The translations under genes were made by a program, and so were the position numbers. DNA of 64,000 nt from the NCBI GenBank assembly GCA_003141315.1, contig PLLP01000024.1, positions 1 through 64,000 of the forward strand, in the 5' to 3' direction. This stretch comes from Phycisphaerales bacterium. Lineage in GTDB: Bacteria; Planctomycetota; Phycisphaerae; Sedimentisphaerales; Anaerobacaceae. The notes under the pieces were generated by a model, which saw only the letters and a list, made by a program, of their open reading frames with translations, was not told the DNA's origin and searched no databases. Position 1 is the stretch's first letter, and the number at the start of each line of letters is the position of its first letter. Positions 17,010-26,671 of the stretch are shown here, one piece after another.

Positions 17010-18884
17010 ATGGACTGCATTTATGGAGTTTTACAGGTGGATGCTGCGGAGTTGTTAATCCCAGTCAAAAGGATAGCCGATTTAAAGGGCAGGTTTCATT
17101 GGCCCATTGATTCGATTCTTGCCGGCTCGGCGCCAGCGGATATGCTCCCCCTCGAACAGCTCGCCAAAGATATAAGTCGCAAGGTTAACGCGAGGCCGAA
17201 ATTAACCCTGAACAGTTCATCGGCAGCCGCCGTGCGGATAAGACGTGATAAAAGCATCAGCGGCGAGGAGGCATATCAATTAAAAATATTACCCGGCGGT
17301 ATCGATATTTCCGCCGGCGGAGATGCAGGGGCGTATTATGCGGTGCAGACGTTGCGGGATATTATCGCAATCGAAGGTCGGAATCTTTTGTGCCGCCGGA
17401 TAGAAGATTGGCCGGACTTTACGCGTCGAGGCGTTTATCTCGATTGTTCACGCGGCAAGGTGCCGAAACTAAATACACTAAAGGAGCTGGCGGAGAGGCT
17501 TTCGCACTGGAAGATAAATGAGCTGCAGCTTTACGTGGAAAATGTTTTTACTTTTAAGCGGCATCCCGCAATCGGCAAAGGATACAGCCCGTTCACGCCT
17601 GACGAGATTTTGTCGCTGCGGGATTATTGCAGCAAGCGGCACGTCCGGCTGGTGGGGTCTTTGGCAAGTTTCGGGCATACGGAAAAAATTCTTATGCTGC
17701 CGGAATACGAACATCTCGGCGAACTGGCGGGCTTTCGGGGTTTTGCGGGCGGAACGACTTTGTGCCCGACGGATGCGGGGTCGATTAAACTTGTCGGCGA
17801 GCTTTATGACGAATTTATGCCGTTATTCGATGCTGTTGATTTTAATGTCTGCGGCGATGAGCCGTGGGAACTTGGAAAAGGGCGGAGCAAAAGACGGGCT
17901 GCGAGAGTCGGCGTCGGGCAGGTCTATCTCGAATTTTTCCTGAAGCTGTATCGGCTCTGCCAAAAGCACGGCAAACGAATGAATGCCTGGGCGGATATTG
18001 TTTTGCAATATCCTGAACTGCTTAAAAAGATTCCAAAAGATATAGTGATGTTGAACTGGGATTACAATGTTGGTGGTGAGCGCGTCGGCAGGACGCGAGA
18101 AATTGCGAAGGCCGGCCTTGCCTTTATGGTTTGCCCCGGCACAAGCTCGTGGAATACGCACGGCACTCGGCTGGCTAACGCGATGGGCAACGTCGCTGAA
18201 TTTGCGGCGGCAGGACGCAAGTACGGCGCGGAAGGTTTGCTCAATACCGACTGGGGCGATAACGGGCATCGGAATTTCCTTGGGCTTAGCCTGCACGGCT
18301 TTGCGCACGGTGCGGCGCACTCGTGGAATTCCAAAGGCGCTGACGACAAAACTTTTACATCCAGATTTTGCAGAGATGTATTTGGAACGGCGGGCAAAAA
18401 GGCTGCTAAGGCTATAAGGCTTATCGGCAGCACATACCTTACCTGCGGTGCGCCGTATCGAAACGAATGCGCTCTTTTTTATGCGCTTATTGAGCCGATG
18501 AAGAATAATAAGGCGATGATCCCGAGCAGGATAGATGCGGCGAGCGAAGCCGGGCTAAAAAAAGTGGTATCGCAGCTGTCGGATGATGCGATTTGGCCTG
18601 CGGCGCCGAAAGGGATGGATGAATTTGAAGTTTTGGCTTTGCGTGAAATTGAAACCGCAGGCAGGATGGATTGCCTGGCGGCAGAGAGGGCGCTTACCGC
18701 GAAAAAAATCAGGAGCGGCGAAAATGTGCCTTCGGTAAGGTTGCGGGAAATAGCAGGCCAGATGCGAAAGATTGCAAAGGATTTCGAATCGCTTTGGCTG
18801 GCAAGAAATAAGCAGTCAAGGCTGCGGGACAACCTGAAATTATTCAGGCAGGCGGAAGAGAACATGAAGTTATCGGGGAAGTGA
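17010..18884 (+). CDS. Glycoside hydrolase family 20 (beta-N-acetylhexosaminidase-like)
   Basis: 624 residues. The N-terminal GH20b domain (ISGEEAYQLKI, AGGDAGAYYAVQTLRDII) is followed by a TIM barrel starting at DWPDFTRRGVYLDCSRGK. The catalytic Asp-Glu pair is in FNVCGDEPWELGKG (about residue 280). There is no signal peptide, which implies action in the cytoplasm or export by another route. It is the first gene of an operon with AnmK, MurQ and a sodium symporter, so it probably releases GlcNAc from imported cell-wall or chitin fragments. The C-terminal ~150 residues are helical and of unknown role. Confidence 0.87.
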   Translation: MDCIYGVLQVDAAELLIPVKRIADLKGRFHWPIDSILAGSAPADMLPLEQLAKDISRKVNARPKLTLNSSSAAAVRIRRDKSISGEEAYQLKILPGGIDISAGGDAGAYYAVQTLRDIIAIEGRNLLCRRIEDWPDFTRRGVYLDCSRGKVPKLNTLKELAERLSHWKINELQLYVENVFTFKRHPAIGKGYSPFTPDEILSLRDYCSKRHVRLVGSLASFGHTEKILMLPEYEHLGELAGFRGFAGGTTLCPTDAGSIKLVGELYDEFMPLFDAVDFNVCGDEPWELGKGRSKRRAARVGVGQVYLEFFLKLYRLCQKHGKRMNAWADIVLQYPELLKKIPKDIVMLNWDYNVGGERVGRTREIAKAGLAFMVCPGTSSWNTHGTRLANAMGNVAEFAAAGRKYGAEGLLNTDWGDNGHRNFLGLSLHGFAHGAAHSWNSKGADDKTFTSRFCRDVFGTAGKKAAKAIRLIGSTYLTCGAPYRNECALFYALIEPMKNNKAMIPSRIDAASEAGLKKVVSQLSDDAIWPAAPKGMDEFEVLALREIETAGRMDCLAAERALTAKKIRSGENVPSVRLREIAGQMRKIAKDFESLWLARNKQSRLRDNLKLFRQAEENMKLSGK

Positions 18885-20086
18885 TGCAAAGGAGTTTGTC
18901 GATAAATAAAAAACAAAATAATCTTATAGCACTTTCAAAGAAAAAGAAGCTGCGAGTCGCTGGTCTTATGTCGGGAACGTCGGCGGACGGCGTCGATGTC
19001 GCGATTATCGATTTCGGCGACAGGTTAAAGGTGCTGGCGTTCGATACGTATCCTTACCCGGAATCCGTGAGCAGGGCGATATCGAAACTTGTTAACGGTC
19101 AGGAACAATCGGCGGGGGAGATTTGTCATCTGAATTTTGTAATCGGCGAAGTGTTCGCGGATGCTGGTTTAAGGCTTTGCAAAAAAAGCGGCATTGATAT
19201 TAATTCGATAGACCTTATCGGTTCGCACGGCCAGACGATTTATCATAATCCCGCGGGTAGGCGATTCGGTAAAAAGTTATTGCGTTCGACGCTGCAGATT
19301 GGAGAGCCGGCAGTCATTGCGGGGCGGACAGGCAGGATGGTCATTGCGGATTTTCGGCCTGCGGATATTGCCGCCGGCGGCCAGGGCGCACCGCTTGTCT
19401 CTTATGCGGATTACATTTTGTTTTCCGATAAAAAGAAAAATCGCATCATACAAAATATCGGCGGCATCGCAAATCTTACGTGGTTAAAGGCGGCAGGCCG
19501 TCTCGAAGATGTAATTGCGTTTGATACGGGGCCGGGAAATATGATTATCGACCATATTGCGTGCCTGATAAGCAATGGCAAAAGCCGTTATGATGTGGAT
19601 GGCAGAATCGCGGCAAAAGGAGATGTGAATAAACCGCTGCTGAAAAAATTGATGCAGCATAAATTCCTGAAAAGACGTCCACCGAAAACCACGGGCAGAG
19701 AAGAGTTCGGTGCGGTATTTTCGAATATAATTTTCCACAATGCGGCGCAAGCAGGTATGAAGGCAGAGGATATTCTCGCTACTGCGACGGCGTTTACAGC
19801 AGAGAGCATAATTTCGGCATACAAGCGATTTCTGCCGGATTTGCCTGACGAGGTTATTTTGTGCGGCGGCGGGGCGAGAAATAAGACGCTTGTGCGAATG
19901 CTGCGGGACGGCATTTACAAATCGAAGATTTTGACGACCGACGATTTCGGAATAAATGCCGACGCCAAAGAAGCAATATCATTTGCGATACTTGCAGCCC
20001 AGACCATTCGAGGCATACCGAATAATGTTCCGTCAGCTACAGGAGCAAAGAAACCCGTAGTGCTGGGAAAGATTGTGCAGGGATAG
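18881..20086 (+). CDS. anmK: Anhydro-N-acetylmuramic acid kinase
   Basis: 401 residues of the sugar-kinase (ASKHA) fold: VAGLMSGTSADGVDVAIIDF at the N-terminus, DIAAGGQGAPLV, FDTGPGNMIID and EVILCGGGARN. It opens and phosphorylates 1,6-anhydro-MurNAc to MurNAc-6-phosphate. The start is GTG at 18881, overlapping the GH20 stop (GTGA), or ATG three bases later; the resulting N-terminus is ~25 residues longer than usual and basic. Directly upstream of murQ, whose substrate it makes. Confidence 0.93.
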   Translation: MMQRSLSINKKQNNLIALSKKKKLRVAGLMSGTSADGVDVAIIDFGDRLKVLAFDTYPYPESVSRAISKLVNGQEQSAGEICHLNFVIGEVFADAGLRLCKKSGIDINSIDLIGSHGQTIYHNPAGRRFGKKLLRSTLQIGEPAVIAGRTGRMVIADFRPADIAAGGQGAPLVSYADYILFSDKKKNRIIQNIGGIANLTWLKAAGRLEDVIAFDTGPGNMIIDHIACLISNGKSRYDVDGRIAAKGDVNKPLLKKLMQHKFLKRRPPKTTGREEFGAVFSNIIFHNAAQAGMKAEDILATATAFTAESIISAYKRFLPDLPDEVILCGGGARNKTLVRMLRDGIYKSKILTTDDFGINADAKEAISFAILAAQTIRGIPNNVPSATGAKKPVVLGKIVQG

Positions 20087-20088
20087 AG

Positions 20089-20985
20089 ATGAAAGACAGG
20101 AGCAAACTTACAACCGAAAAGAGGAATCTGAAGACCGCTGACATCGACCGGCATAGCACTCTTGAGATTGTCGATATTATCAATAACCAGGATATGCTTG
20201 TCGCGCCCGCTGTTGCGAGGGAGCGAAAACGGATAGCGGCGGCGGCAGACGTAATCGTCCAAAGTTTTAAAAGGGGCGGCAGATTATTTTACGTCGGCGC
20301 GGGAACAAGCGGCAGGCTCGGCGTACTGGATGCAGCGGAATGCCCGCCGACTTACGGCGTCAGGCCATCAATGGTTCAGGGGATTATTGCGGGTGGCCGC
20401 CGGGCGCTTGTGCGGTCGGTTGAAGGGGCGGAAGATATCGCGGAGAATGGCGCAAGGGCGATTACCAAAAAACACGTTAAGCCTGTTGATGTTGTGGTTG
20501 GCATAGCAGCCTGCGGAATTACGCCGTTTGTGCAGGGGGCTATGAAAAAGGCGGGGCAGATTGGCGCCGCGACAATTTTTATAACTTGTGCGCCGCAGGC
20601 GAAAGGATACATACCTGCCGATATTATCATAAATCCTGTTGTCGGCCCGGAAGCGATTACCGGCTCAACGAGAATGAAGGCGGGAACAGCGACAAAACTT
20701 GTCCTCAATACGCTTACGACTACTGCGATGATAAAAATCGGCAAGGTGTACGGCAACCTGATGGTGGACCTGTGTGCGACCAACAAAAAACTTCAGGACC
20801 GCTCCGAGCGGATAATAATGGAAACGACAGGCTTATCGAGACCGGCGGCGAGGAAACTTCTCAAAAAAGCGCACGGGCTTGTCAAGGCGGCAATAGTTAT
20901 GAACGTTAAAAAAGTTGATTTTAAAACGGCTCGAAGAATTATCGGCAACTGCGGCAATTCGCTCAGGGCTGCGATTGGTGAATAA
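20089..20985 (+). CDS. murQ: N-acetylmuramic acid 6-phosphate etherase
   Basis: 298 residues, SIS-domain fold, full family length. Motifs: FYVGAGTSGRLGVLDAAECPPTYG, IAENGARAI (substrate-cleaving glutamate region), ATIFITCAPQAK and GSTRMKAGTATKLVLNTLTT. It splits D-lactate from MurNAc-6-P to give GlcNAc-6-P. It starts 2 bases after anmK, completing a two-step anhydroMurNAc salvage route. Confidence 0.95.
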   Translation: MKDRSKLTTEKRNLKTADIDRHSTLEIVDIINNQDMLVAPAVARERKRIAAAADVIVQSFKRGGRLFYVGAGTSGRLGVLDAAECPPTYGVRPSMVQGIIAGGRRALVRSVEGAEDIAENGARAITKKHVKPVDVVVGIAACGITPFVQGAMKKAGQIGAATIFITCAPQAKGYIPADIIINPVVGPEAITGSTRMKAGTATKLVLNTLTTTAMIKIGKVYGNLMVDLCATNKKLQDRSERIIMETTGLSRPAARKLLKKAHGLVKAAIVMNVKKVDFKTARRIIGNCGNSLRAAIGE

Positions 20986-20988
20986 TAA

Positions 20989-22461
20989 ATGGAAGAGATT
21001 TTTGTAAAGCAGATAAGCGGCTCCCTGGGATTTTTGGATTTGGCGGTGGTCTTTGTTTCTGTGGGGCTGCTTTTTATCATAGCGTATCTGAGCGGCAGAA
21101 AAGAGGAGAACACAAACGATTTTTTTCTCGGCGGAAGGCGTGTCCCCGTTAGTATCGCGTGCCTTTCGTTTGTGGCTACCGAGGTAAGCGCCGTGACGAT
21201 TACAAGCGTGCCCGCGACAGGCTACAGCGAAAACCTTCAGTATCTGCAGTTTTTTGTCGGCTCTGCCGCGGCAAAAATTTTTGTCGCATTTTTATTTATT
21301 CCGGTTTTCTACAAACATAACTGCACGAGCATATACGAATTTTTAAGGGAGCGTTTCGGGCCGCAAACCCAGTACGCGGGTTCGATTTTCTTTTTTATTA
21401 CAAGGCTGGTCGGCTCAGGGGTAAGGCTTTATGCGGCGTGTCTTGCGGTTTCGATTATAATGGGATGGAGTCTTGCGCAAACGCTGCTGTTATTTACCAT
21501 CGTGAGCATTCTTTTAATCGGCTACGGCGGCATAAAAGCGGTTGTCTGGTCGGGCGCTTACCAGGCAATCTTTTTTTACATTACCGGCGCAGCTCTTGTC
21601 ATTTATATTTTTTCAAGACTTGACGGCGGCCTGACCCAGATTTGGAACACAGCAGCGGAAGCGGGGCGACTCAGTCTGTTCAATTTCAACCTGCGATTAA
21701 ATGACCCGACGACTTTTTGGGCGGGTACTGCCAACGCATTTTTCATTGGCCTTGCCGTTTTCGGGACAGACCAGGAAATGGTGCAGCGGCTGCTTACTGT
21801 CGATACCCGCAGGTCGAGTCAGCGGGCGATTATATCGACCATATTTGCGTCGCTGCCGATAATTATTATGTACCTGTTTGCGGGGACGCTGCTGTTCGTA
21901 TTTTATCACCAGCATCCGCAAGTTGCCGCACCGGCGGAATCGAAGGAAATCCTGTCGAATTTTGTGGTGAATGTTCTGCCCGCTGGAATGAAAGGGCTTG
22001 TCCTGGCGGCGATTATTCTGGCGAGCATCGATTCGCCGCTCAGTTCGCTTTCATCGTCATTTATTACGGATATTTATCGCCCGCTTATCAGGCGGGGGGC
22101 TTCTGAAAGACATTACCTGTTTGTCTCGCGGGCGGCGGTAGCCGGTTTCGGCGTGATTTTGGCGATGATTGCCTTTGCCTGCCAGCCGGTTCATAGCGTT
22201 CTCTGGTTTGCATTTAAGATTGTTTCCGTCACCGGCGGCGCAGCGCTCGGCATATTCCTGCTCGGCATACTTACCAATCGCAAATCCAACACAGGGAACG
22301 TAATTGCGATGATTGTAAGCACAATAGCGATGGGGATTCTTTTAATTCTGTCCGAATACGGCAAAATCACCCTTGCCTGGAGCTGGCTGATTGTTATGGG
22401 GACGATAGTCACATTTGCCCTCGGCTGGCTCCTCGGCAAAAAAGAGGACGCCAAAGATTAA
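20989..22461 (+). CDS. Sodium:solute symporter (SSS family), probably for amino sugars
   Basis: 490 residues with about 13 hydrophobic helices and SSS family signatures: DFFLGGRRVPVSIACLSFVA, ITSVPATGYSE, LVGSGVRLYAACLAVSI and FGTDQEMVQRLLTV. It starts 3 bases after murQ. Position in a MurNAc/GlcNAc salvage operon that has no PTS genes makes uptake of a cell-wall amino sugar the best guess; the substrate cannot be read from sequence. Confidence 0.88.
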   Translation: MEEIFVKQISGSLGFLDLAVVFVSVGLLFIIAYLSGRKEENTNDFFLGGRRVPVSIACLSFVATEVSAVTITSVPATGYSENLQYLQFFVGSAAAKIFVAFLFIPVFYKHNCTSIYEFLRERFGPQTQYAGSIFFFITRLVGSGVRLYAACLAVSIIMGWSLAQTLLLFTIVSILLIGYGGIKAVVWSGAYQAIFFYITGAALVIYIFSRLDGGLTQIWNTAAEAGRLSLFNFNLRLNDPTTFWAGTANAFFIGLAVFGTDQEMVQRLLTVDTRRSSQRAIISTIFASLPIIIMYLFAGTLLFVFYHQHPQVAAPAESKEILSNFVVNVLPAGMKGLVLAAIILASIDSPLSSLSSSFITDIYRPLIRRGASERHYLFVSRAAVAGFGVILAMIAFACQPVHSVLWFAFKIVSVTGGAALGIFLLGILTNRKSNTGNVIAMIVSTIAMGILLILSEYGKITLAWSWLIVMGTIVTFALGWLLGKKEDAKD

Positions 22462-22504
22462 TTCGCGGCTCTTGCCTGCTGTCGTGAAATTATAGACAAA
22501 ACAC

Positions 22505-22533
22505 TTGCAAGAGCAGGCCTTTAGGTTTATATT
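22505..22533 (+). promoter_or_regulatory. Promoter of the pyrophosphatase gene
   Basis: TTGCAA (22505-22510), 17-base spacer, TATATT (22528-22533), about 70 bases upstream of the GTG start. The -35 overlaps a hairpin (GCTCTTGC with GCAAGAGC, 22469-22515) that may end the preceding operon. Confidence 0.5.
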
Positions 22534-22603
22534 ACCCCTTTTTAGTTTGTTTTTAGTTTAGATTAAGCGGTTTATCGAAGGACTTAATAAAGGAGAACAA
22601 ACA

Positions 22604-25099
22604 GTGGAAACGCGTAAGGAGAGTAAAGTTTTAGCCCCACGGCTGGGATTTCTCGCTGCGGCAGGTTTGCTGCTGACGAGTGCATCTTCAGCACTGGCAG
22701 GCGAAGCGGACCTGATATTGCCGGACCTGAGATCGGTGAAATTCCTTTGGGAAACGGTTGACGGCTGGTCATTGCTGATTGGAGGCCTGGTGCTGTGCGT
22801 GCTTGGCGCGGTGTTTGGCATGGTGCAGTTCAGCCAGATAAAGAAGATGGAAGTCCACAAGTCGATGCTGGATATCTCGGAACTGATTTATGAGACCTGC
22901 AAGACATATCTGCTTACACAGGGTAAGTTCATCCTCATTTTGTGGGCCTTTGTTGCAGCGATTATAGCGGTGTATTTCTACTGGCTTCAGAAAATGGGTT
23001 CTGCCAAGGTCAGCATCATTCTATTATGCAGTTTAATCGGTATTCTGGGCAGCTACATTGTGGCGTGGTTCGGAATGCGGATTAACACAATGGCAAACTC
23101 ACGTTCGGCGTTCAGTAGCCTTAAGGGAAAGCCGTTCCCGACGTATGCGATACCGATTAAGTCCGGAATGAGTATCGGCATGCTTTTGATAAGCATCGAG
23201 CTGTTCGTGATGCTTTGCATATTGCTGTTTATCCCCAAAGATTATGCGGGGCCATGCTTTATCGGTTTTGCGATCGGCGAATCTTTGGGTGCGTCGGTGC
23301 TGAGGATTGCAGGCGGCATCTTTACCAAGATTGCCGACATAGGTTCGGACTTGATGAAGATAGTTTTCAAGATAAAGGAAGACGATGCACGCAACCCGGG
23401 CGTAATAGCGGACTGCACGGGCGATAACGCGGGCGATTCAGTCGGCCCGACCGCGGATGGTTTCGAGACTTACGGCGTGACAGGTGTGGCGCTGATATCA
23501 TTCATACTGCTGGCGGTAAACCCGTCGGTGTTTCTGCCGACAGGTATCACAACTGCAACAGCCACCCCAGACCAAATGGCAGCGGCAACCACTCAGGTAA
23601 GCACCACTCAAGTCTCACTGCTTGTCTGGATATTTGTGATGCGTCTTGTAATGCTAATCGCAAGCGCTGTTTCGTACTGGATAAATGACGCAATAGCAAA
23701 GGCAAAATATTTGAATGCTGATGAAATGAACTTCGAGAAGCCTTTGATATCGCTGGTGTGGATAACCTCATTTGTGTCTATCGGTTTTACTTATCTTGTG
23801 TCCTATTTGATAATACCGAATATGGGCGACGGGACAATGTGGTGGAAGCTTGCATCAATCATAACATGCGGGACATTGGCGGGAGCGATAATACCTGAAA
23901 TAGTGAACATCTTTACTTCGACGAAATCAGCGTATGTTCAGAATATAGTCAATTCGGCTCGAAAGGGCGGGGCGCCATTGTGCATCCTTTCAGGATTCAC
24001 GGCTGGTAATTTCAGTGCCTATTGGATGGGCTTCACTATTCTGGGCCTGATGGCAATCGGCTATGGCGTAAGCACGACAGGATTGAGCGCTTTGATGATA
24101 GCTCCGTCGGTCTTTGCGTTCGGCCTGATAGCATTTGGATTTCTTGGAATGGGGCCTGTCACGATAGCCGTTGACTCTTACGGCCCTGTTGCTGACAACG
24201 CTCAATCGGTTTATGAGCTTTCGCTTATTGAAAGCATTCCGAATGTCAAGAATGAGATTAAAAAGGAATTTGGTTTTGAGCCGAACTTCGATAAGGCCAA
24301 AGGATTTTTGGAAGCCAATGACGGCGCAGGTAATACATTCAAGGCGACGGCAAAGCCGGTGCTTATCGGCACAGCAGTCGTAGGCGCCACCACGATGATT
24401 TTCTCAATCATTATGATTTTAACAAAAGGCCTGCAGCCGGAATTGCTGGCCAACCTTTCGATACTTCATCCCCCGTTCCTGCTGGGTCTGATGGCCGGCG
24501 GCGCTGTGATATACTGGTTCACAGCTGCTTCGATGCAGGCGGTCTCGACGGGGGCTTATCATGCTGTAAAGTTTATTAAGGCCAACATCAGGCTGGAAGG
24601 CGCAGAAAAGGCATCGACAGAGGATAGTAAGAAAGTTGTCGAGATATGCACGAAGTTTGCCCAGAAGGGCATGATAAATCTGTTCCTTGCGATATTCTTC
24701 GGGACACTGGCGTTTGCGTGCCTCGACCCGTATTTCTTCATCGGCTACCTGATATCGATAGCCCTGTTCGGATTGTACCAGGCTATATTTATGGCTAATG
24801 CCGGCGGTGCCTGGGATAATGCCAAGAAGTACGTCGAAGTGGACCTGAAGGAAAAAGGGACTGAATTGCATGCGGCGACAGTTGTCGGCGATACAGTCGG
24901 CGACCCGTTCAAAGATACTTCATCCGTGGCGATGAACCCGATAATCAAATTCAGCACGCTGTTCGGACTGTTGGCAATCGATATGGCACTGGTACTCAAC
25001 AGAAAGTTAGATGTAGTATTGGCGGTTGTTTTCTTTGCCGTCAGTGTGTTCTTTGTGCTTCGTTCATTCTACGATATGAGGATTCAGGAAAACGATTAG
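22604..25099 (+). CDS. hppA: Membrane-bound ion-translocating pyrophosphatase
   Basis: 831 residues with ~16 helices, starting at GTG after GGAGAACAAACA. It hydrolyses cytoplasmic pyrophosphate and pumps H+ and/or Na+. Conserved blocks are EDDARNPGVIADCTGDNAG, DSVGPTADGFETYG, DSYGPVADNAQSVYE and VVGDTVGDPFKDTSS. At the position that separates K+-dependent from K+-independent enzymes, the motif reads GNTFKA with lysine, which points to K+ independence. The segment between ADNAQ and GNTFKA is much longer than in common H+-PPases, with a charged insert near residues 535-570, so this is a divergent subgroup. The first ~35 residues look like a signal sequence, ending ASSALAG. Confidence 0.93.
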   Translation: METRKESKVLAPRLGFLAAAGLLLTSASSALAGEADLILPDLRSVKFLWETVDGWSLLIGGLVLCVLGAVFGMVQFSQIKKMEVHKSMLDISELIYETCKTYLLTQGKFILILWAFVAAIIAVYFYWLQKMGSAKVSIILLCSLIGILGSYIVAWFGMRINTMANSRSAFSSLKGKPFPTYAIPIKSGMSIGMLLISIELFVMLCILLFIPKDYAGPCFIGFAIGESLGASVLRIAGGIFTKIADIGSDLMKIVFKIKEDDARNPGVIADCTGDNAGDSVGPTADGFETYGVTGVALISFILLAVNPSVFLPTGITTATATPDQMAAATTQVSTTQVSLLVWIFVMRLVMLIASAVSYWINDAIAKAKYLNADEMNFEKPLISLVWITSFVSIGFTYLVSYLIIPNMGDGTMWWKLASIITCGTLAGAIIPEIVNIFTSTKSAYVQNIVNSARKGGAPLCILSGFTAGNFSAYWMGFTILGLMAIGYGVSTTGLSALMIAPSVFAFGLIAFGFLGMGPVTIAVDSYGPVADNAQSVYELSLIESIPNVKNEIKKEFGFEPNFDKAKGFLEANDGAGNTFKATAKPVLIGTAVVGATTMIFSIIMILTKGLQPELLANLSILHPPFLLGLMAGGAVIYWFTAASMQAVSTGAYHAVKFIKANIRLEGAEKASTEDSKKVVEICTKFAQKGMINLFLAIFFGTLAFACLDPYFFIGYLISIALFGLYQAIFMANAGGAWDNAKKYVEVDLKEKGTELHAATVVGDTVGDPFKDTSSVAMNPIIKFSTLFGLLAIDMALVLNRKLDVVLAVVFFAVSVFFVLRSFYDMRIQEND

Positions 25100-25158
25100 G
25101 CCTTTCTGAAACTGATATTTTGCAGTTAGCGGCTTGGTGAACGGCGAAAAATTTTGGC

Positions 25159-25187
25159 TTGACTGAAAAGGGACTTTTAGTTATTCT
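25159..25187 (+). promoter_or_regulatory. Promoter of the hydrogenase operon, leaderless
   Basis: TTGACT (25159-25164), 17-base spacer, TATTCT (25182-25187). The first ATG of the operon begins 7 bases after the -10 box and no ribosome site lies ahead of it, so the mRNA probably begins at the start codon. Confidence 0.55.
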
Positions 25188-25193
25188 CCCGAA

Positions 25194-26645
25194 ATGGAAA
25201 AACAGTTGATATTATTTTTGATTGTTATGCTGCCTGTTGCGGGTGCATTCTTCCTGCCGGTTGTAGGGAGATTTTCTGAAGCCGTCAGGAACAGGCTTGC
25301 GTTTCTGCTCGTCGCCGCGTCCTTTGTGCTTTCTTTGACGTTGTTGCCCAGCGTGCTCAACAATCAGGTAATCACCATTTCGCAGAATCTGCCGCTGGGA
25401 TTCAACTTTATCCTTACCGCTGACGCCCTGGCTGTGTTTATGGCGATGGTCTCCTCGTTTATCAGCGCGATTATCATCGTGTATTCCTTTACCTATATAA
25501 GCCACTATGAAAATCGCGGCGAATACTACCTTATGGTGGTTTTGTTCCTCGGCGCGATGATGGGCCTGGTTTTTTCGGGCAGCCTGATTCTGCTGTATGT
25601 TTTCTGGGAGATTACAGGCATAACCAGCTGGCGGCTTATCGGTTTCTTCAGGGAAAAGCAGCACGTCCTGCGGGCAGACAAGGCATTTTTAATGACGGTT
25701 TTCGGCGCCCTGCTGATGCTTATAGGATTTATCAGGCTGTATGTTGAAACAGGTTCGTTCGATTTACAGGTAATAAAAGAAGCGGTTAAGATTCATCCTT
25801 TGTCCGGCCTGACGGTTGCCCTTATTATGGCCGGCATACTTTCCAAATCGGCGACGCTGCCGCTTCATACATGGCTGCCGGATGCAGGCGTCGCGCCTTC
25901 GCCGGTGACGGCTTTGCTGCACGCCGCGGTGCTGGTTAAAATCGGCGTATATGTTTTTGCCCGATTGTTCGTTGTGACAATGCCGCTCGATATACCGTGG
26001 ATGAATGTGATAGCTATAATCGCGGCGGCGAGCGCACTGGTTTCCGCGGGCGCTGCGCTTATCGATACCGATTTAAAAAGGATTATCGCGTATTCCACGA
26101 TAAGCCAGATAGGTTTTATATTTTTGGGATTTACTGTAAGTAATGAAATAGGCGTAGCCGGCAGCCTTTTGTATATCCTGATGCACGGTTTGGCGAAAGC
26201 GGGCCTCTTCCTCTGTGCGGGCATTATCGAGCAGAACACAAAAACAAAAGATATAACAAAACTCGGCGGCCTGATGTACACGATGCCTGTGACGGCGCTG
26301 TCATTTTTGTTCTGTTCGTTTTCCGTTATGGGGATACCTCCTTTCGGAGGATTTTTCGCGAAATATATGGTAATCGCCGGCACGCTTCAGGCGGGGCACC
26401 TAGCAATTGCCTTCGTATTTTTATTCGGCGCGGTTTTGACCATACTGTATCTGTTCAGGGTATTCAATATGGTTTTTATGGGCGATGTTGGCAGTTCTTC
26501 CGCAAAGGAAGGCTCGCCTTCGATGGTCTTTTGCGTGGCTTTATTTGCGGTGCTGTCTTTACTGGGCGGTATTTTAATCAGCTACCCGAACAATATGATA
26601 GCAATCGTGATTAAACAAATGATAACTGGTTCAATCCCGACTTAG
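25194..26645 (+). CDS. Proton-conducting antiporter-like subunit (NuoL/MrpA-like), first of three
   Basis: 483 residues and ~14 helices of the NuoL/M/N-MrpA/D superfamily (PF00361). Key features: FWEITGITSWRLIGF with the pumping glutamate, KSATLPLHTWLPDAGVAPSPVTALLHAA with the conserved lysine, and DLKRIIAYSTISQIGFIFLG. It lacks the long lateral helix of true NuoL. It is the first gene of the group 4 [NiFe]-hydrogenase operon and would form one of the ion channels in the membrane arm. Confidence 0.88.
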   Translation: MEKQLILFLIVMLPVAGAFFLPVVGRFSEAVRNRLAFLLVAASFVLSLTLLPSVLNNQVITISQNLPLGFNFILTADALAVFMAMVSSFISAIIIVYSFTYISHYENRGEYYLMVVLFLGAMMGLVFSGSLILLYVFWEITGITSWRLIGFFREKQHVLRADKAFLMTVFGALLMLIGFIRLYVETGSFDLQVIKEAVKIHPLSGLTVALIMAGILSKSATLPLHTWLPDAGVAPSPVTALLHAAVLVKIGVYVFARLFVVTMPLDIPWMNVIAIIAAASALVSAGAALIDTDLKRIIAYSTISQIGFIFLGFTVSNEIGVAGSLLYILMHGLAKAGLFLCAGIIEQNTKTKDITKLGGLMYTMPVTALSFLFCSFSVMGIPPFGGFFAKYMVIAGTLQAGHLAIAFVFLFGAVLTILYLFRVFNMVFMGDVGSSSAKEGSPSMVFCVALFAVLSLLGGILISYPNNMIAIVIKQMITGSIPT

Positions 26646-26671
26646 TCGGGGCTTACAGCAGGCGGCGAAGG

